A stretch of 64,000 nt of DNA from Nocardioides immobilis (GCF_003515065.1 NZ_QXGH01000016.1:153183-217182); one strand, 5' to 3'. Positions 15,927 through 23,865 are shown, counted from the stretch's first letter. Notes: a model not told the origin generated them from the letters alone. Numbers and translations are program-made.

Positions 15927-16202
15927 TCACTCAGCGACGAGGCGCCGGAACGCCGTGGCCGGCTTGAAAGCAGGCGCGACCGACGCCGCGATCTGGATCG
16001 CCTCACCTGTCTGCGGGTTCCTCCCGGCCCGCGCGGCGCGGTGGCGCCGCTCGAAGGTGCCGAAGCCGGCCAGGGCGACGGCGTCGCCGGCCGCGACGCC
16101 CTGCGCGATCCCGTCGAGGGTGGCGGTGACCGCTGCGGCGGCCTCCTGGGCGTTGAGCCCGGTCTGCTCGGCGACGCTCGCGATGAGTTCACTCCGGTTC
16201 AT
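15927..16202 (-). CDS. HU-family DNA-binding protein
   Basis: A 91-residue HU/IHF-type protein: MNRSELIASVAEQTGL helices, the GFGTF turn, then the DNA-binding arm with GRNPQTGE and AFKPA. It lacks the long Lys/Ala tail of mycobacterial HupB or streptomycete HupS. A Zur-like palindrome lies 59-73 bp upstream, so it may be a zinc-responsive paralogue rather than the main HU. Downstream is the permease pair. Confidence 0.92.
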   Translation of the reverse strand: MNRSELIASVAEQTGLNAQEAAAAVTATLDGIAQGVAAGDAVALAGFGTFERRHRAARAGRNPQTGEAIQIAASVAPAFKPATAFRRLVAE

Positions 16203-16260
16203 TCTGAACACTCCTCCACTGGTGGCACGGGCGGCTCGAACGCACGAAACTAGAAGCGAA

Positions 16261-16275
16261 TGAGAACCATTGTCA
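16261..16275. promoter_or_regulatory. Second Zur-like operator
   Basis: TGAGAACCATTGTCA resembles the first site (TGAGAACGATTCTCA): the left arm is identical and the right arm differs at one position. It lies upstream of the HU-like gene and between that gene and the divergent KstD-like gene. It would place the HU-permease-YcgQ transcript in the same regulon. Confidence 0.65.
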
Positions 16276-16304
16276 ATTTGGCCCGACGAGGGCATCCAAC
16301 AAAG

Positions 16305-16318
16305 TAGAACGCGTTACA
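16305..16318. promoter_or_regulatory. KstR-like operator
   Basis: TAGAACGCGTTACA fits the published KstR core TnnAACnnGTTnnA at every fixed position. It lies 9 bp before the ATG of the KstD-like flavoprotein, where a TetR-type repressor would block transcription. KstR controls sterol-degradation genes in mycobacteria and rhodococci. Confidence 0.65.
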
Positions 16319-16326
16319 GTTTCTGC

Positions 16327-17862
16327 ATGCCGACGGTGCCCGCTCCCCTCCAGCCCGCCTACGACGTCGTGGTGGTCGGCTCCGGCGGCGGCGCGATGAC
16401 CGCGGCCGCGCTGGCGGCGAAGGCCGGCCTGTCGACGCTGGTGCTCGAGCGCACGGCGCTCGTCGGCGGGACGTCGGCGTACTCCGGCGGCGCCTGCTGG
16501 CTGCCCGGCAGCGCGGTCCAGCAGCGGGCCGGGCTGCCCGACTCGACCGAAGGCGCCCGCGCCTACCTCGCCGCCGTGCTCGACGACCCCGACCCCGAGC
16601 GGGTCGAGGCGTTCCTGCAGCACGCGCCCGAGCTGGTCGCCGCGCTCGAGGCGGACGAGCTGATGGAGCTCGAGTGGATCCCGTTCTCGGAGTACTACGA
16701 CGCCCCCGGCCGGGTCCCGATGGGCCGCTCGATCCAGCCGACGTCGATCCGGCGCGACCAGCTGGACCCTGGCGTCATGGCCCTGCTGCGGCCGCCGGTC
16801 GAGCGCGACCGGGCCGGCGCCGCGGGCCGGTCGACACTGTCGGGCGGTCAGGCCCTCATCGGCCGGCTGGCGGCGATGGTGGTCCGGGACGGCGGCACCC
16901 TCGCGACCGAGCACCACGTCGTCGACGTACGGCGGGAAGCCGGCCGGGTGACCGCCGTCGTCGTGGACACGCCCACCGGCCCGGTGGAGGTCGGTGCGAC
17001 GCGCGGCGTGATCGTCGGCGCCGGCGGCTACGAGGGCAGCCAGGAGCTGCGGGCCCTGCACGGGACACCGGGCAGCGCCGAGTGGACGATGGCGCCCCGC
17101 GGCACCAACACCGGCGACGTGATCGAGGCGTGCGCGAAGGCGGGCGCGGCGACCGACTACTCCGGCGAGGGCTGGTTCTGCCCCGGCCTCGCGCACCCCG
17201 ACGGCAGCGGCACGTTCACCCTCGGCTTCCGCGGCGGGCTGATGGTCGACCAGACCGGGCGTCGCTACGGCAACGAGTGCCTGCCGTACGACCGGTTCGG
17301 CCGGATCATGGCTGAGGCCCCGGAGCGGATCCCGTCGTGGTTCGTCTTCGACAACCGCGAGGGTGGCCGGCTCCCCGCGATCGCGATGCCGGAGGGCGAC
17401 CCGGCCGACCACCTCGCGGCGGGCACCTGGGTCACCGCGGACACCGTCGCGGACCTCGCGCGCGCGATCGACGTCGACCCCGCGGTGCTGACGGCGACCG
17501 TGGAGCGGTTCAACGGCTTCGCCGAGTCCGGTGTCGACGAGGACTTCGGCCGGGGCGAGGACGAGTACGACACCTTCTTCGCCGGCGGCACCGGCCCCAA
17601 CAAGGCGCTCACGCCGATCGACCAGGCGCCGTACGTCGCCGCGCGTTTCGTGCTCTCCGACCTCGGCACCAAGGGCGGTCTCGTCACCGACGAGGCCGGG
17701 CGCGTGCAGGACGCCGCGACCGGTCGGCCGATCCCCGGGCTGTACGCGACCAGCAATTCGGTCGCGTCGGTCTTCGGGTCGCGCTACCCCGCGCCGGGTG
17801 CGCCGCTCGGAGCGGCGATGGTGTTCGCGTCGCTGGCCGTGCGCGACCTGCTGGCGGAGTAG
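16327..17862 (+). CDS. FAD-dependent 3-ketosteroid dehydrogenase-like protein (KstD family)
   Basis: A 511-residue flavoprotein. The N-terminus has the FAD-binding motif VVVGSGGGAMTAA followed by ERTALVGGTSAYSGG. The C-terminus has GLYATSNSVASV and SRYPAPGAPLGAAM, in the place of the tyrosine-glycine active-site segment of delta-1-ketosteroid dehydrogenases. Those enzymes desaturate ring A of 3-ketosteroids. The KstR-like site upstream supports a sterol role, although family members also act on other ketones or fumarate-like substrates. ATG 16327 is chosen; no strong ribosome site is visible. The gene abuts the convergent marR gene with no gap. Confidence 0.8.
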   Translation: MPTVPAPLQPAYDVVVVGSGGGAMTAAALAAKAGLSTLVLERTALVGGTSAYSGGACWLPGSAVQQRAGLPDSTEGARAYLAAVLDDPDPERVEAFLQHAPELVAALEADELMELEWIPFSEYYDAPGRVPMGRSIQPTSIRRDQLDPGVMALLRPPVERDRAGAAGRSTLSGGQALIGRLAAMVVRDGGTLATEHHVVDVRREAGRVTAVVVDTPTGPVEVGATRGVIVGAGGYEGSQELRALHGTPGSAEWTMAPRGTNTGDVIEACAKAGAATDYSGEGWFCPGLAHPDGSGTFTLGFRGGLMVDQTGRRYGNECLPYDRFGRIMAEAPERIPSWFVFDNREGGRLPAIAMPEGDPADHLAAGTWVTADTVADLARAIDVDPAVLTATVERFNGFAESGVDEDFGRGEDEYDTFFAGGTGPNKALTPIDQAPYVAARFVLSDLGTKGGLVTDEAGRVQDAATGRPIPGLYATSNSVASVFGSRYPAPGAPLGAAMVFASLAVRDLLAE

Positions 17863-18333
17863 CTACGGACCGCAGACGTCGTCGGGGTTCAGCCGCTCGA
17901 GGACGGTCGCGCAGATCTTGTCGAGGTCTCGCACCTGCTCGCGGCTGAGTCCGTCGAAGAACACGTCCTTGACCAGGGCGGCGTGGTCGGGGGCCGCGTC
18001 CCGGATCGCCGCCAGGCCCTCGTCGGTGAGCTCGACGAAGGCGCCGCGTCGGTCGTCGTGGCACTCGACGCGCGCGACCAGGCCGCGGGCGGCCATCCGG
18101 GTCAGGTGCTTGGAGAGCCGGCTCTTCTCCCACTGCAGCTTCACGCCGAGGTCGCGCATCCGCACGCTGCCGGGCTGGTCGTCCGTCAGCGCCACCAGCA
18201 CGTCGTAGTCCTGGAGCGACAGCCCGCTCTTGGCCTGGAGCTCGCGACTGATCCGCGCGAACAGCTGGGCGTTGACGTCGAGCCAGGCGCGCCAGGTCTG
18301 CTGCTGTTCATCGTCGAGCCAGGGTTCGGTCAC
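17863..18333 (-). CDS. MarR-family transcriptional regulator
   Basis: A 156-residue winged-helix protein with the MarR pattern: helix LSLQDYDVLVALTD, recognition region VKLQWEKSRLSKHLTRMAARGLV and wing VECHDDRRGAFVELTDEG. GTG 18333 lies only 6 bp after a TAGAAT hexamer (18340-18345 on the minus strand), suggesting a leaderless message. It is convergent with the KstD-like gene and divergent from the PLD-like gene. Its target is unknown. Confidence 0.9.
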   Translation of the reverse strand: MTEPWLDDEQQQTWRAWLDVNAQLFARISRELQAKSGLSLQDYDVLVALTDDQPGSVRMRDLGVKLQWEKSRLSKHLTRMAARGLVARVECHDDRRGAFVELTDEGLAAIRDAAPDHAALVKDVFFDGLSREQVRDLDKICATVLERLNPDDVCGP

Positions 18334-18452
18334 CGCACCATTCTAGCCAGTTTGGTTGACGCATCCACTTTCCGCGGAATGCGTGTGCCGTTCGCGTGAC
18401 CGCGCGTGCGCGGTCACGACGGATTCACCCGGCGGCGAAACCCTCGGAGAAC

Positions 18453-19661
18453 GTGATCGCCACCGAGTCGCCCCGCACCCTCCTGGTCGCCGTCCTCGTC
18501 CCGCTGGTCGTCGCCGCCGCGGCCCTCCACGCCAGCGGAGCCCAGCGAGGGTCCGACTCCGCTGCGGTCACCGTCGAAGAACGCGCGGCGGCCGGCTTCA
18601 GCCCACCCCGCCGCGCGATCCTCGCCTCCGACCCGCGGCACCGCCCGCACGCGATCGCGGGCGCACTCGCCAGGTACGTCGACGCGGTGCCGGCAGGCGA
18701 GTACATCAAGGTCGAGACCTACTTCCTCGGGTCGCGGATCACCTATCCCGCACTGGTGCGCGCGTTCCAGCGCGGGGTCCACGTCCAGGTGGTCCTCAAC
18801 GGCTCGACCCGGCACCGCTACCCCCAGGGACCGCGCCTGGCCGACGTGCTCAACGCCGACCGCAGCGACCGGTCCTGGCTGGTGTTCACCGACCTGTCGG
18901 CACGCGGGCCCGAGGGGGTGACGTCGATCGACCACAACAAGGTGTGGCGCTTCTCCCAGGTCGGGGACCGCCGTTGGGTGACCGTCGTCGGCTCCTACAA
19001 CAACACCGACTACTCCGACACCCACGCCTTCAGCATGATGTGGTCGCTCGCGCTGCGACCGGTGTACGACGCGCTCGAGCAGACGTTCCAGGAGAGCCGG
19101 CTCGACCGCCCGGCCGGCCCGAACCCGATGCGGGAGTTCCGCGGCGCCGGCTGGTCGGCGTACGTCCTTCCGTCGACGATCCAGAGCCCCGACCAGGACC
19201 CGGTGATGAAGGCGCTCCGCTCGATCCCGGCCCGGGCGGGGACCGTCGTGCGGATCGCGATGTTCACCATGTGGGACTCCCGCGGAGAGTGGATCGCGGA
19301 CCGGCTCGCCGCGATGGCGCGGCAGGGTGCGCGGGTCACCTTCGTCGCGGGACCGCTCGTCGGCCGGCTCCCGCAGGACGCGCTACGACGGGCGGGAGTG
19401 CGGATCGAGGGCGGGTGCTGGCCCTCGGACGGCACGTACGTGCACGACAAGGCGATGAGCGCGTCGTACGACGCTCCCGGCGGCCGCCGGTTCTGGACCT
19501 GGATCGGCTCCGACAACTGGACCACGCACACCATGAACTCGGACCAGACGGTGGTCGGGATCGAGGGACGCGACGTCCATCGCCAGTACCTGCGCCACTT
19601 CGGCGTGCTCACCGACCGGACGGACGTCGACCCGGACCGGTGCGACCTGTTCGACGAGTAG
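18453..19661 (+). CDS. Secreted phospholipase D-like protein, second copy
   Basis: A 402-residue exported protein with an N-terminal hydrophobic segment (TLLVAVLVPLVVAAAALHASG). Two HxK half-sites are visible: IDHNKVWRFS followed by VVGSYNN, and YVHDKAMSAS followed by WIGSDNW, each with the G-S and N residues of the HKD fold. GTG 18453 has GGAG just upstream; an earlier in-frame ATG-like start at 18396 is possible. It shares architecture with the protein at 3278-4675 but is clearly diverged. Substrate unknown. Confidence 0.8.
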   Translation: MIATESPRTLLVAVLVPLVVAAAALHASGAQRGSDSAAVTVEERAAAGFSPPRRAILASDPRHRPHAIAGALARYVDAVPAGEYIKVETYFLGSRITYPALVRAFQRGVHVQVVLNGSTRHRYPQGPRLADVLNADRSDRSWLVFTDLSARGPEGVTSIDHNKVWRFSQVGDRRWVTVVGSYNNTDYSDTHAFSMMWSLALRPVYDALEQTFQESRLDRPAGPNPMREFRGAGWSAYVLPSTIQSPDQDPVMKALRSIPARAGTVVRIAMFTMWDSRGEWIADRLAAMARQGARVTFVAGPLVGRLPQDALRRAGVRIEGGCWPSDGTYVHDKAMSASYDAPGGRRFWTWIGSDNWTTHTMNSDQTVVGIEGRDVHRQYLRHFGVLTDRTDVDPDRCDLFDE

Positions 19662-19666
19662 CCGGC

Positions 19667-19861
19667 TCAGGCGGCGTGGTGGTGGTGGTGGAAGCGGTCG
19701 TACCAGTGGTGGTGCTCGACCACCTGGGCCTCGTGCTCCGCCTCGACGGCCCTCGCCCGGCGGCGCAGGAGGCCGGCCATCCGCAGCGTGCCGAGCCCCA
19801 GGATCAGCGCGATCGCGACAGCCATGCCGATGAACCAGAGAACGTACTCGTTGGCGCTCAT
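19667..19861 (-). CDS. Small membrane protein with His-rich tail
   Basis: A 64-residue protein with one membrane helix (residues 7-30), then RRRARAVEAEHEAQVVEHHH and a terminal run of five histidines. AAGGGAGACGAG precedes ATG 19861. Not recognised. The histidines could bind metal, but no metal genes are adjacent. Its stop lies 5 bp from the convergent PLD-like stop. Confidence 0.6.
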   Translation of the reverse strand: MSANEYVLWFIGMAVAIALILGLGTLRMAGLLRRRARAVEAEHEAQVVEHHHWYDRFHHHHHAA

Positions 19862-19984
19862 CTCGTCTCCCTTCGGTCGCCTCACTCCTCTGTCGACGGT
19901 ACGCCGGAGGCGGCGACCCTGGTCAAGGTCCTTCGGCACTCCCGTGCGGGACCTCGGTCCGTGGGCGCTGACGCGCCTGCCAGG

Positions 19985-20467
19985 ATGCCCATGGGCACAG
20001 CCTCGACTGCGAGATCCAGGCGCGGCTGCGCGACATCAACCTCGGCGGCCACGTCGACAACGTGGAGGCGATCCGGGTCCTCGACGAGGCGCGCTTGCAG
20101 TTCCTGCGGTTCGCACCGCTGCCCGCCCTCGACGCGTGACCGTCCGGGCCTGCTGCGGTCGGCGCCCGACGGGGTGACAGACCTGGTCGGCGCCCAGCGC
20201 GTCGACTACCACGCCGAGATGCGGTTCGTGCCGTTCCAGCCGTTCCTCATGCGGTTGTGGGTCAGCCACATCGGCGGATCCTCGTTCACGGTCGCGTCCG
20301 AGATGCGGGTGCGTCCCGACCATGCGCCTGCGCTGGTCGCCGAGACGACGATGGTGCTGTGGGACCCGAGGTCTGGCACGTCCTGGCGGCTGTCCGACGA
20401 CCTCCGCAGCGACCTGGAGCAGTACGCCGGCGACCCGGTCGAGCTGCGGGAGCGTCCGCGCCGCTGA
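19985..20467 (+). pseudogene. Acyl-CoA thioesterase-like (4HBT) gene with two compensating frameshifts
   Basis: The hotdog-fold pattern is spread over two frames. ATG 19985 reads MPMG; from about 19998 the -1 frame gives DCEIQARLRDINLGGHVDN and LDEARLQFLRFAP up to a TGA at about 20138. The first frame then resumes with DRPGLLRSAPDGVTDLVGA and continues to the stop at 20467. One lost base in the G-run near 19993 and one extra base near 20138 would explain it. The gene is either decayed or contains two sequence errors. It lies just outside the tRNA-Thr island. Confidence 0.65.
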
Positions 20468-20490
20468 CCGACGCGCCCTGCCTGAAGGCC

Positions 20491-20517
20491 GGAACCCGAT
20501 CCCTGTGGGATCGGGTT
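20491..20517. terminator. Hairpin, displaced copy of the tRNA-Thr terminator
   Basis: GAACCCGATCCC and GGGATCGGGTTC pair perfectly around TGT. It is the counterpart of the hairpin at 23833-23860 beside the intact tRNA-Thr, with a few changes that keep the stem paired. It belongs to the displaced att copy. Confidence 0.65.
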
Positions 20518-20518
20518 C

Positions 20519-20569
20519 AGGCGAGCCGCCTGTCGGAATCGAACCGACGACCGACTTGCTCATTACGAG
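20519..20569 (-). repeat. Displaced 3' half of tRNA-Thr, left att site of a relic island
   Basis: 34 bp (20519-20552) are identical to 23861-23894 of the intact tRNA-Thr, covering the acceptor 3' strand and T arm. After a 4-bp insertion (GACT) a further 13 bp (20557-20569) match 23895-23907 through the anticodon. The 5' half of the tRNA is missing. This is the arrangement left when an element integrates into a tRNA 3' end: intact tRNA at one border, displaced 3' end at the other. Confidence 0.8.
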
Positions 20570-20810
20570 CGGCGCCCCGCGCCAAGTTGTTCGAGGGGAA
20601 GCGCGGCACGCTGGTGGTGTTCGTCAGGTCGGCGATCATCAGTCGCAGGTAGTTCCTCGTGGCTAGACATGTCCGGTCAGTCGCACGGTGCGCTCCGACC
20701 TAGGGCGGGCCTAGCGTCAAAGTCAACGGACAGCCAGCTCGGGCGAGACCGCGCGAGTCGGGCAGTCCGCGGCGGCCACACTCAGCGCGCGACTACTTGG
20801 AGGAAACACG

Positions 20811-20954
20811 ATGCGGTTCTCTGTCCGCGTTCGTCGCGCCGCCGCTGCCACTCCCGTGCTCGGCTTGGCGGGCAGCGGTTCGCTGCACACAGCGGTCCTC
20901 GAGGCGGCCTCGCCCGCGACCTACACCGTCGACTATGCGAAGGCATGGCGCTGA
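20811..20954 (+). CDS. 47-residue exported-type peptide ORF of unknown function
   Basis: MRFSVRVRRAAAATPVLGLA begins a short frame with a strong site GGAGGAAACACG before ATG 20811. The N-terminus looks like a signal peptide, followed by ASPATYTVDYAKAW. The frame stops 2 bp before the ATG of the split esterase gene at 20957. It may be the remnant of a secreted protein or a short coupled upstream ORF. Not recognised. Confidence 0.45.
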   Translation: MRFSVRVRRAAAATPVLGLAGSGSLHTAVLEAASPATYTVDYAKAWR

Positions 20955-20956
20955 CC

Positions 20957-20983
20957 ATGGCTCCTCGCGAACACCCACCCGAG
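20957..20983 (+). pseudogene. First nine codons of a secreted esterase, cut off by the IS
   Basis: ATG 20957 encodes MAPREHPPE and runs straight into the insertion. The last 10 bp (20974-20983) are one copy of the duplicated target. The rest of the gene resumes in the same frame at 22386. See the esterase entry. Confidence 0.75.
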
Positions 20984-22375
20984 GTAAGAGTCCCCGGGAG
21001 TGGTGGGGTTTGGGGTAGGACGGCGGGGCTCCGTACGTAGAGGGGCCATCGGCGAGATCTTCGGTGTGAACGGCCAAGCACACACTGAAGGAGAACCACC
21101 GATGGCCCTACCCCAGTCTGCCCTGTCTGAGCTGCTCGAGGCGTTCCGTGCCGGTGATGGCGTGGATCTGATCCGTGAATCGGTCCACCTGGTGTTGCAG
21201 GAGTTGATAGAAGCCGAAGCGACCGAACGGATCGGCGCCGCGCCCTATGAGCGCACCGAGTCCCGGGTCACCGATCGCAACGGCAGCCGAGCGAAGCTGA
21301 TCTCGACCAAGGCCGGTGACGTCGAGCTGCGGATCCCCAAACTTCGCAAGGGCTCGTTCTTCCCCACGATCCTCGAACCGCGACGACGGATCGACCAGGC
21401 GCTGTACGCGGTGGTGATGGAGGCCTACGTCCACGGCGTCTCGACGCGCAGTGTCGATGACCTGGTCTCCGCGCTCGGCATCGACTCGGGTATCTCCAAG
21501 TCGGAGGTCTCCCGGATCTGCGCCGGCCTGGACGAGACCGTCGGCGCGTTCCGCACCCGGCCCCTGGGCCACACCGAGTTCCCCTACGTCTACCTCGATG
21601 CCACCTACCTCAACGTCCGCAACACCACCGGTCAGGTGGTGTCGATGGCGGTCGTGGTCGCCACCGGGATCGCCGCTGACGGCTCCCGTGAGGTCCTCGG
21701 GCTCGACGTCGGGGACAGCGAGGACGAGACCTTCTGGCGCGGGTTCCTCACCAGCCTGAAGCAGCGTGGCTTGCAGGGTGTGCGGCTGGTGATCTCTGAC
21801 CAGCACGCCGGGCTGGTCAAGGCGCTGAAGCGGTCCTTCCAAGGCGCCGGTCACCAGCGCTGCCGGGTCCACTTCGTGCGCAACCTCTTGGCTCACGTGC
21901 CCAAGTCCCACGCCGACATGGTCGCCGCGGTGTTCCGCACCATCTTCGCCCAACCCGACGCCCAAGCCGTCAGCCAGACCTGGGACGAAGTCCGCGACCA
22001 GCTCGCCAAGTCGTTTCCCAAGATCGGGCCGCTGATGGACGAGGCGAAGGCCGAGGTCACCGCCTTCACAGCCTTCCCGCGGGCGCACTGGCAGAAGATC
22101 TGGTCCACCAACCCCCAATCGAGCGGGTCAACAAGGAGATCAAGCGCCGCGCCCGCGTGGTCGGAATCTTCCCCAACCCCGCAGCCGTGATCAGGCTCGT
22201 CGGAGCAGTCCTGGCCGACATGCACGACGAGTGGCAAGCCGGCGACCGCCGCTACCTCTCCGAAGGATCCATGGCGCTGCTCTACCCCGACAGCGATACT
22301 GGACCATCGCCGCCATCGACAGCGGCGAGTAGGCACCGAGGATCACCTCAAAGCCCACCACGAACCGGGACTTGG
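20984..22375 (+). mobile_element. IS256-family insertion sequence
   Basis: About 1.39 kb, flanked by the direct repeat CCCACCCGAG (20974-20983 and 22376-22385), which fits the 8-9 bp target duplication of this family. Imperfect terminal inverted repeats are visible: GAGTCCCCGGGAGTGGTGGG on the left and, read inward from the right, CAAGTCCCGGTTCGTGGTGG. It contains one mutator-type transposase gene, now frameshifted. Confidence 0.88.
21102..22332 (+). pseudogene. IS256-family (mutator-type) transposase, two frameshifts
   Basis: From ATG 21102 (GGAG upstream) the frame encodes a typical mutator transposase with YVYLDATYLNVR, LVISDQHAGLVKAL and CRVHFVRNLLAHVPK, which carry the DDE-type acidic residues. 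At about 22118 (CCCCCAATCGAG) the frame breaks after STNP; ERVNKEIKRRARVVGIFP continues in another frame. A second break near 22302 moves the last codons (IAAIDSGE, stop 22330-22332) to the third frame. The enzyme should be inactive. This family is not known to use programmed frameshifting. Confidence 0.88.
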
Positions 22376-22385
22376 CCCACCCGAG

Positions 22386-23369
22386 CGGTCCGAGCCCAGG
22401 GAACCCAAGGCGGAAAGCACATACCGGCCGGCTCTGGTCGGCCTCGCCCTGCTTCTCTCTCTCGCCTTGCTGACGGCGATGACCGTGTCCTCACGCGCCG
22501 AGACGGACGCACAGACGCCGACCGAAACGCCGACCGAGACGCCAACCGAGACGCCAACCGAGACCCCGACCGAGACCCCGACCGAAACCCCGACCGAAAC
22601 CCCGACCGAAACCCCGACCGAAACCCCGACCGAAACGCCGACCGAAACGCCGACCGCCGTCAGCTGGTCGACTGTGGAGCGCATCCTGCCTGACGGACGC
22701 ACGTACTTCGTGCGACTGCCGAACTGCACGCCCGTCGATGCTCCAGAATGCACAGAGATCCTGGGCCGGAGCCGGCCGGTGATTCTCTTTCTGCACTCAG
22801 CAGGAGCGGCAGAAGACGCGACCAAGGCGGACTCCTGGCTGACCACACTCCAGCGGGCCGCTGGAAACACGATTCTCGTCTTCGGTGTCAGCAAGGACAG
22901 CACACGACGCTGGAACGGCGGGCTGTGCTGCACCACTTCGGCGGTCGACGACGTCGGCTATCTGACCGCGATCGTCGACGATCTGTCCGACTCCTGGCCG
23001 ATCAACAAGGCCCGCGTCGGTCTGCTGGGCCACTCCAACGGTGGCATGCTGGCGCTGCGGGCGATCTGCGAACGTCCCGACGCCTTCGCGGCGGTCGCCG
23101 CGCTCGCCGCTACCTATGGCGGGCCGTGCGACAAGGCTAAGACCCGGATCGCTCAGTGGCACGGCGCCTTCGACGCGAAGATCCCTCTCGACGGAGGCGT
23201 TGTCTCACTTCTCGGCACCACCATCACGTTCCCCCCGGTCGCGGAGCTGACGCAGCGAACAGCCCCCGGCTCGTACTTCATGCTGCGCGTCACCGCCGGA
23301 GGCGGCCACGCTCTCTCGTCGGTCGAATACCGACAGGCGGTCGCCTGGCTGCTCACCGGACGCGCTTGA
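22386..23369 (+). pseudogene. Secreted esterase/PHB depolymerase-like protein, 5' end removed by IS256
   Basis: The body encodes a hydrophobic segment (PALVGLALLLSLALLTAM), a Thr-Pro-Thr-Glu linker, and an alpha/beta-hydrolase of the Esterase_phd/LpqC type with VILFLHSAG, nucleophile motif GHSNGG, HGAFDAKIPL and a late GGGH. Joining codons 1-9 at 20957-20983 to 22386 gives an uninterrupted 336-residue protein with a normal signal peptide. As it stands the first usable start is TTG 22467 or ATG 22476, inside the signal peptide, so secretion should be lost. Family members cleave polyesters or feruloyl/acetyl esters; substrate unknown. Confidence 0.82.
22515..22655 (+). repeat. 12-bp tandem repeat encoding a (TPTE)n linker
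   Basis: About twelve copies of a 12-bp unit (ACGCCGACCGAA and close variants) encode a Thr-Pro-Thr-Glu linker between the signal peptide and the catalytic domain. Such linkers are common in secreted actinobacterial enzymes. Copy number is likely variable by slippage. Confidence 0.9.
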
Positions 23370-23830
23370 GACGCGGTCAGGGCAGAGGTTGTAGCGCGCG
23401 CGTTGAGCAGCGCGACCGCTGAGGGACTGCATCTGGTCCGCAGTTCGGCGTCGCGCTCCCATTGAGACGACGCCAGCCTAGGAACCTTGATCAGAGCTGC
23501 AGCGAAACGAAGGGGCGAGATGTGGCAACGATGATCGAGAACCGTGGCGCAGTTCTATCGCGGCAGGACGCCCGAGAACGTCCGACCGCACGAGTTCGGT
23601 GACATCGACGACCCCGCGAGGCTCGGCGACTGGCAGGACACGGCCGGAGGCCGCTGGCGACGTTGCTGCGCGAGCCACTCCCGCGGTGATGAGGTAGCTC
23701 CCCCAGCGCTGCGACCGGTCACTGCGCCGAGGGAGCGACCCCTACACCAAGGAAGTGTGGCGGCCTCGTCAGCGGCGCCCCCAAGTACCCGCAATCCACC
23801 CACGGATCGCTCAGAAGAGCCTGAAAATGG
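23370..23830. other. No convincing gene (island right part)
   Basis: No frame here shows a recognisable domain. A frame from GTG 23544 begins AQFYRGRTPENVRPHEFGDI and then decays into low-complexity sequence through the tRNA terminator. It may be a gene fragment. No integrase or recombinase is visible. Confidence 0.5.
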
Positions 23831-23832
23831 CG

Positions 23833-23860
23833 GGAACCCGGCCCTGTGGGACCGGGTTCC
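23833..23860 (-). terminator. tRNA-Thr terminator hairpin
   Basis: GGAACCCGG-CC and GG-ACCGGGTTCC pair around CCTGTGGG with one mismatch. On the minus strand it follows the tRNA by 5 bp and is followed by ATTTTC. The left att copy at 20491-20517 matches it. Confidence 0.7.
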
Positions 23861-23865
23861 AGGCG

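Noticed and set aside
20519..20569. A functional second tRNA-Thr
   Set aside because: The 5' half is absent and there is a 4-bp insertion; only the 3' half is present.
22100..22130. Programmed -1 frameshifting in the IS256 transposase at CCCCCAA
   Set aside because: This family normally has a single ORF, and a second break at about 22302 cannot be explained by the same event.
22515..22655. Tandem 12-bp repeats as a CRISPR or satellite array
   Set aside because: They are in frame, lack spacers and encode a Thr-Pro-Thr-Glu linker of the esterase.
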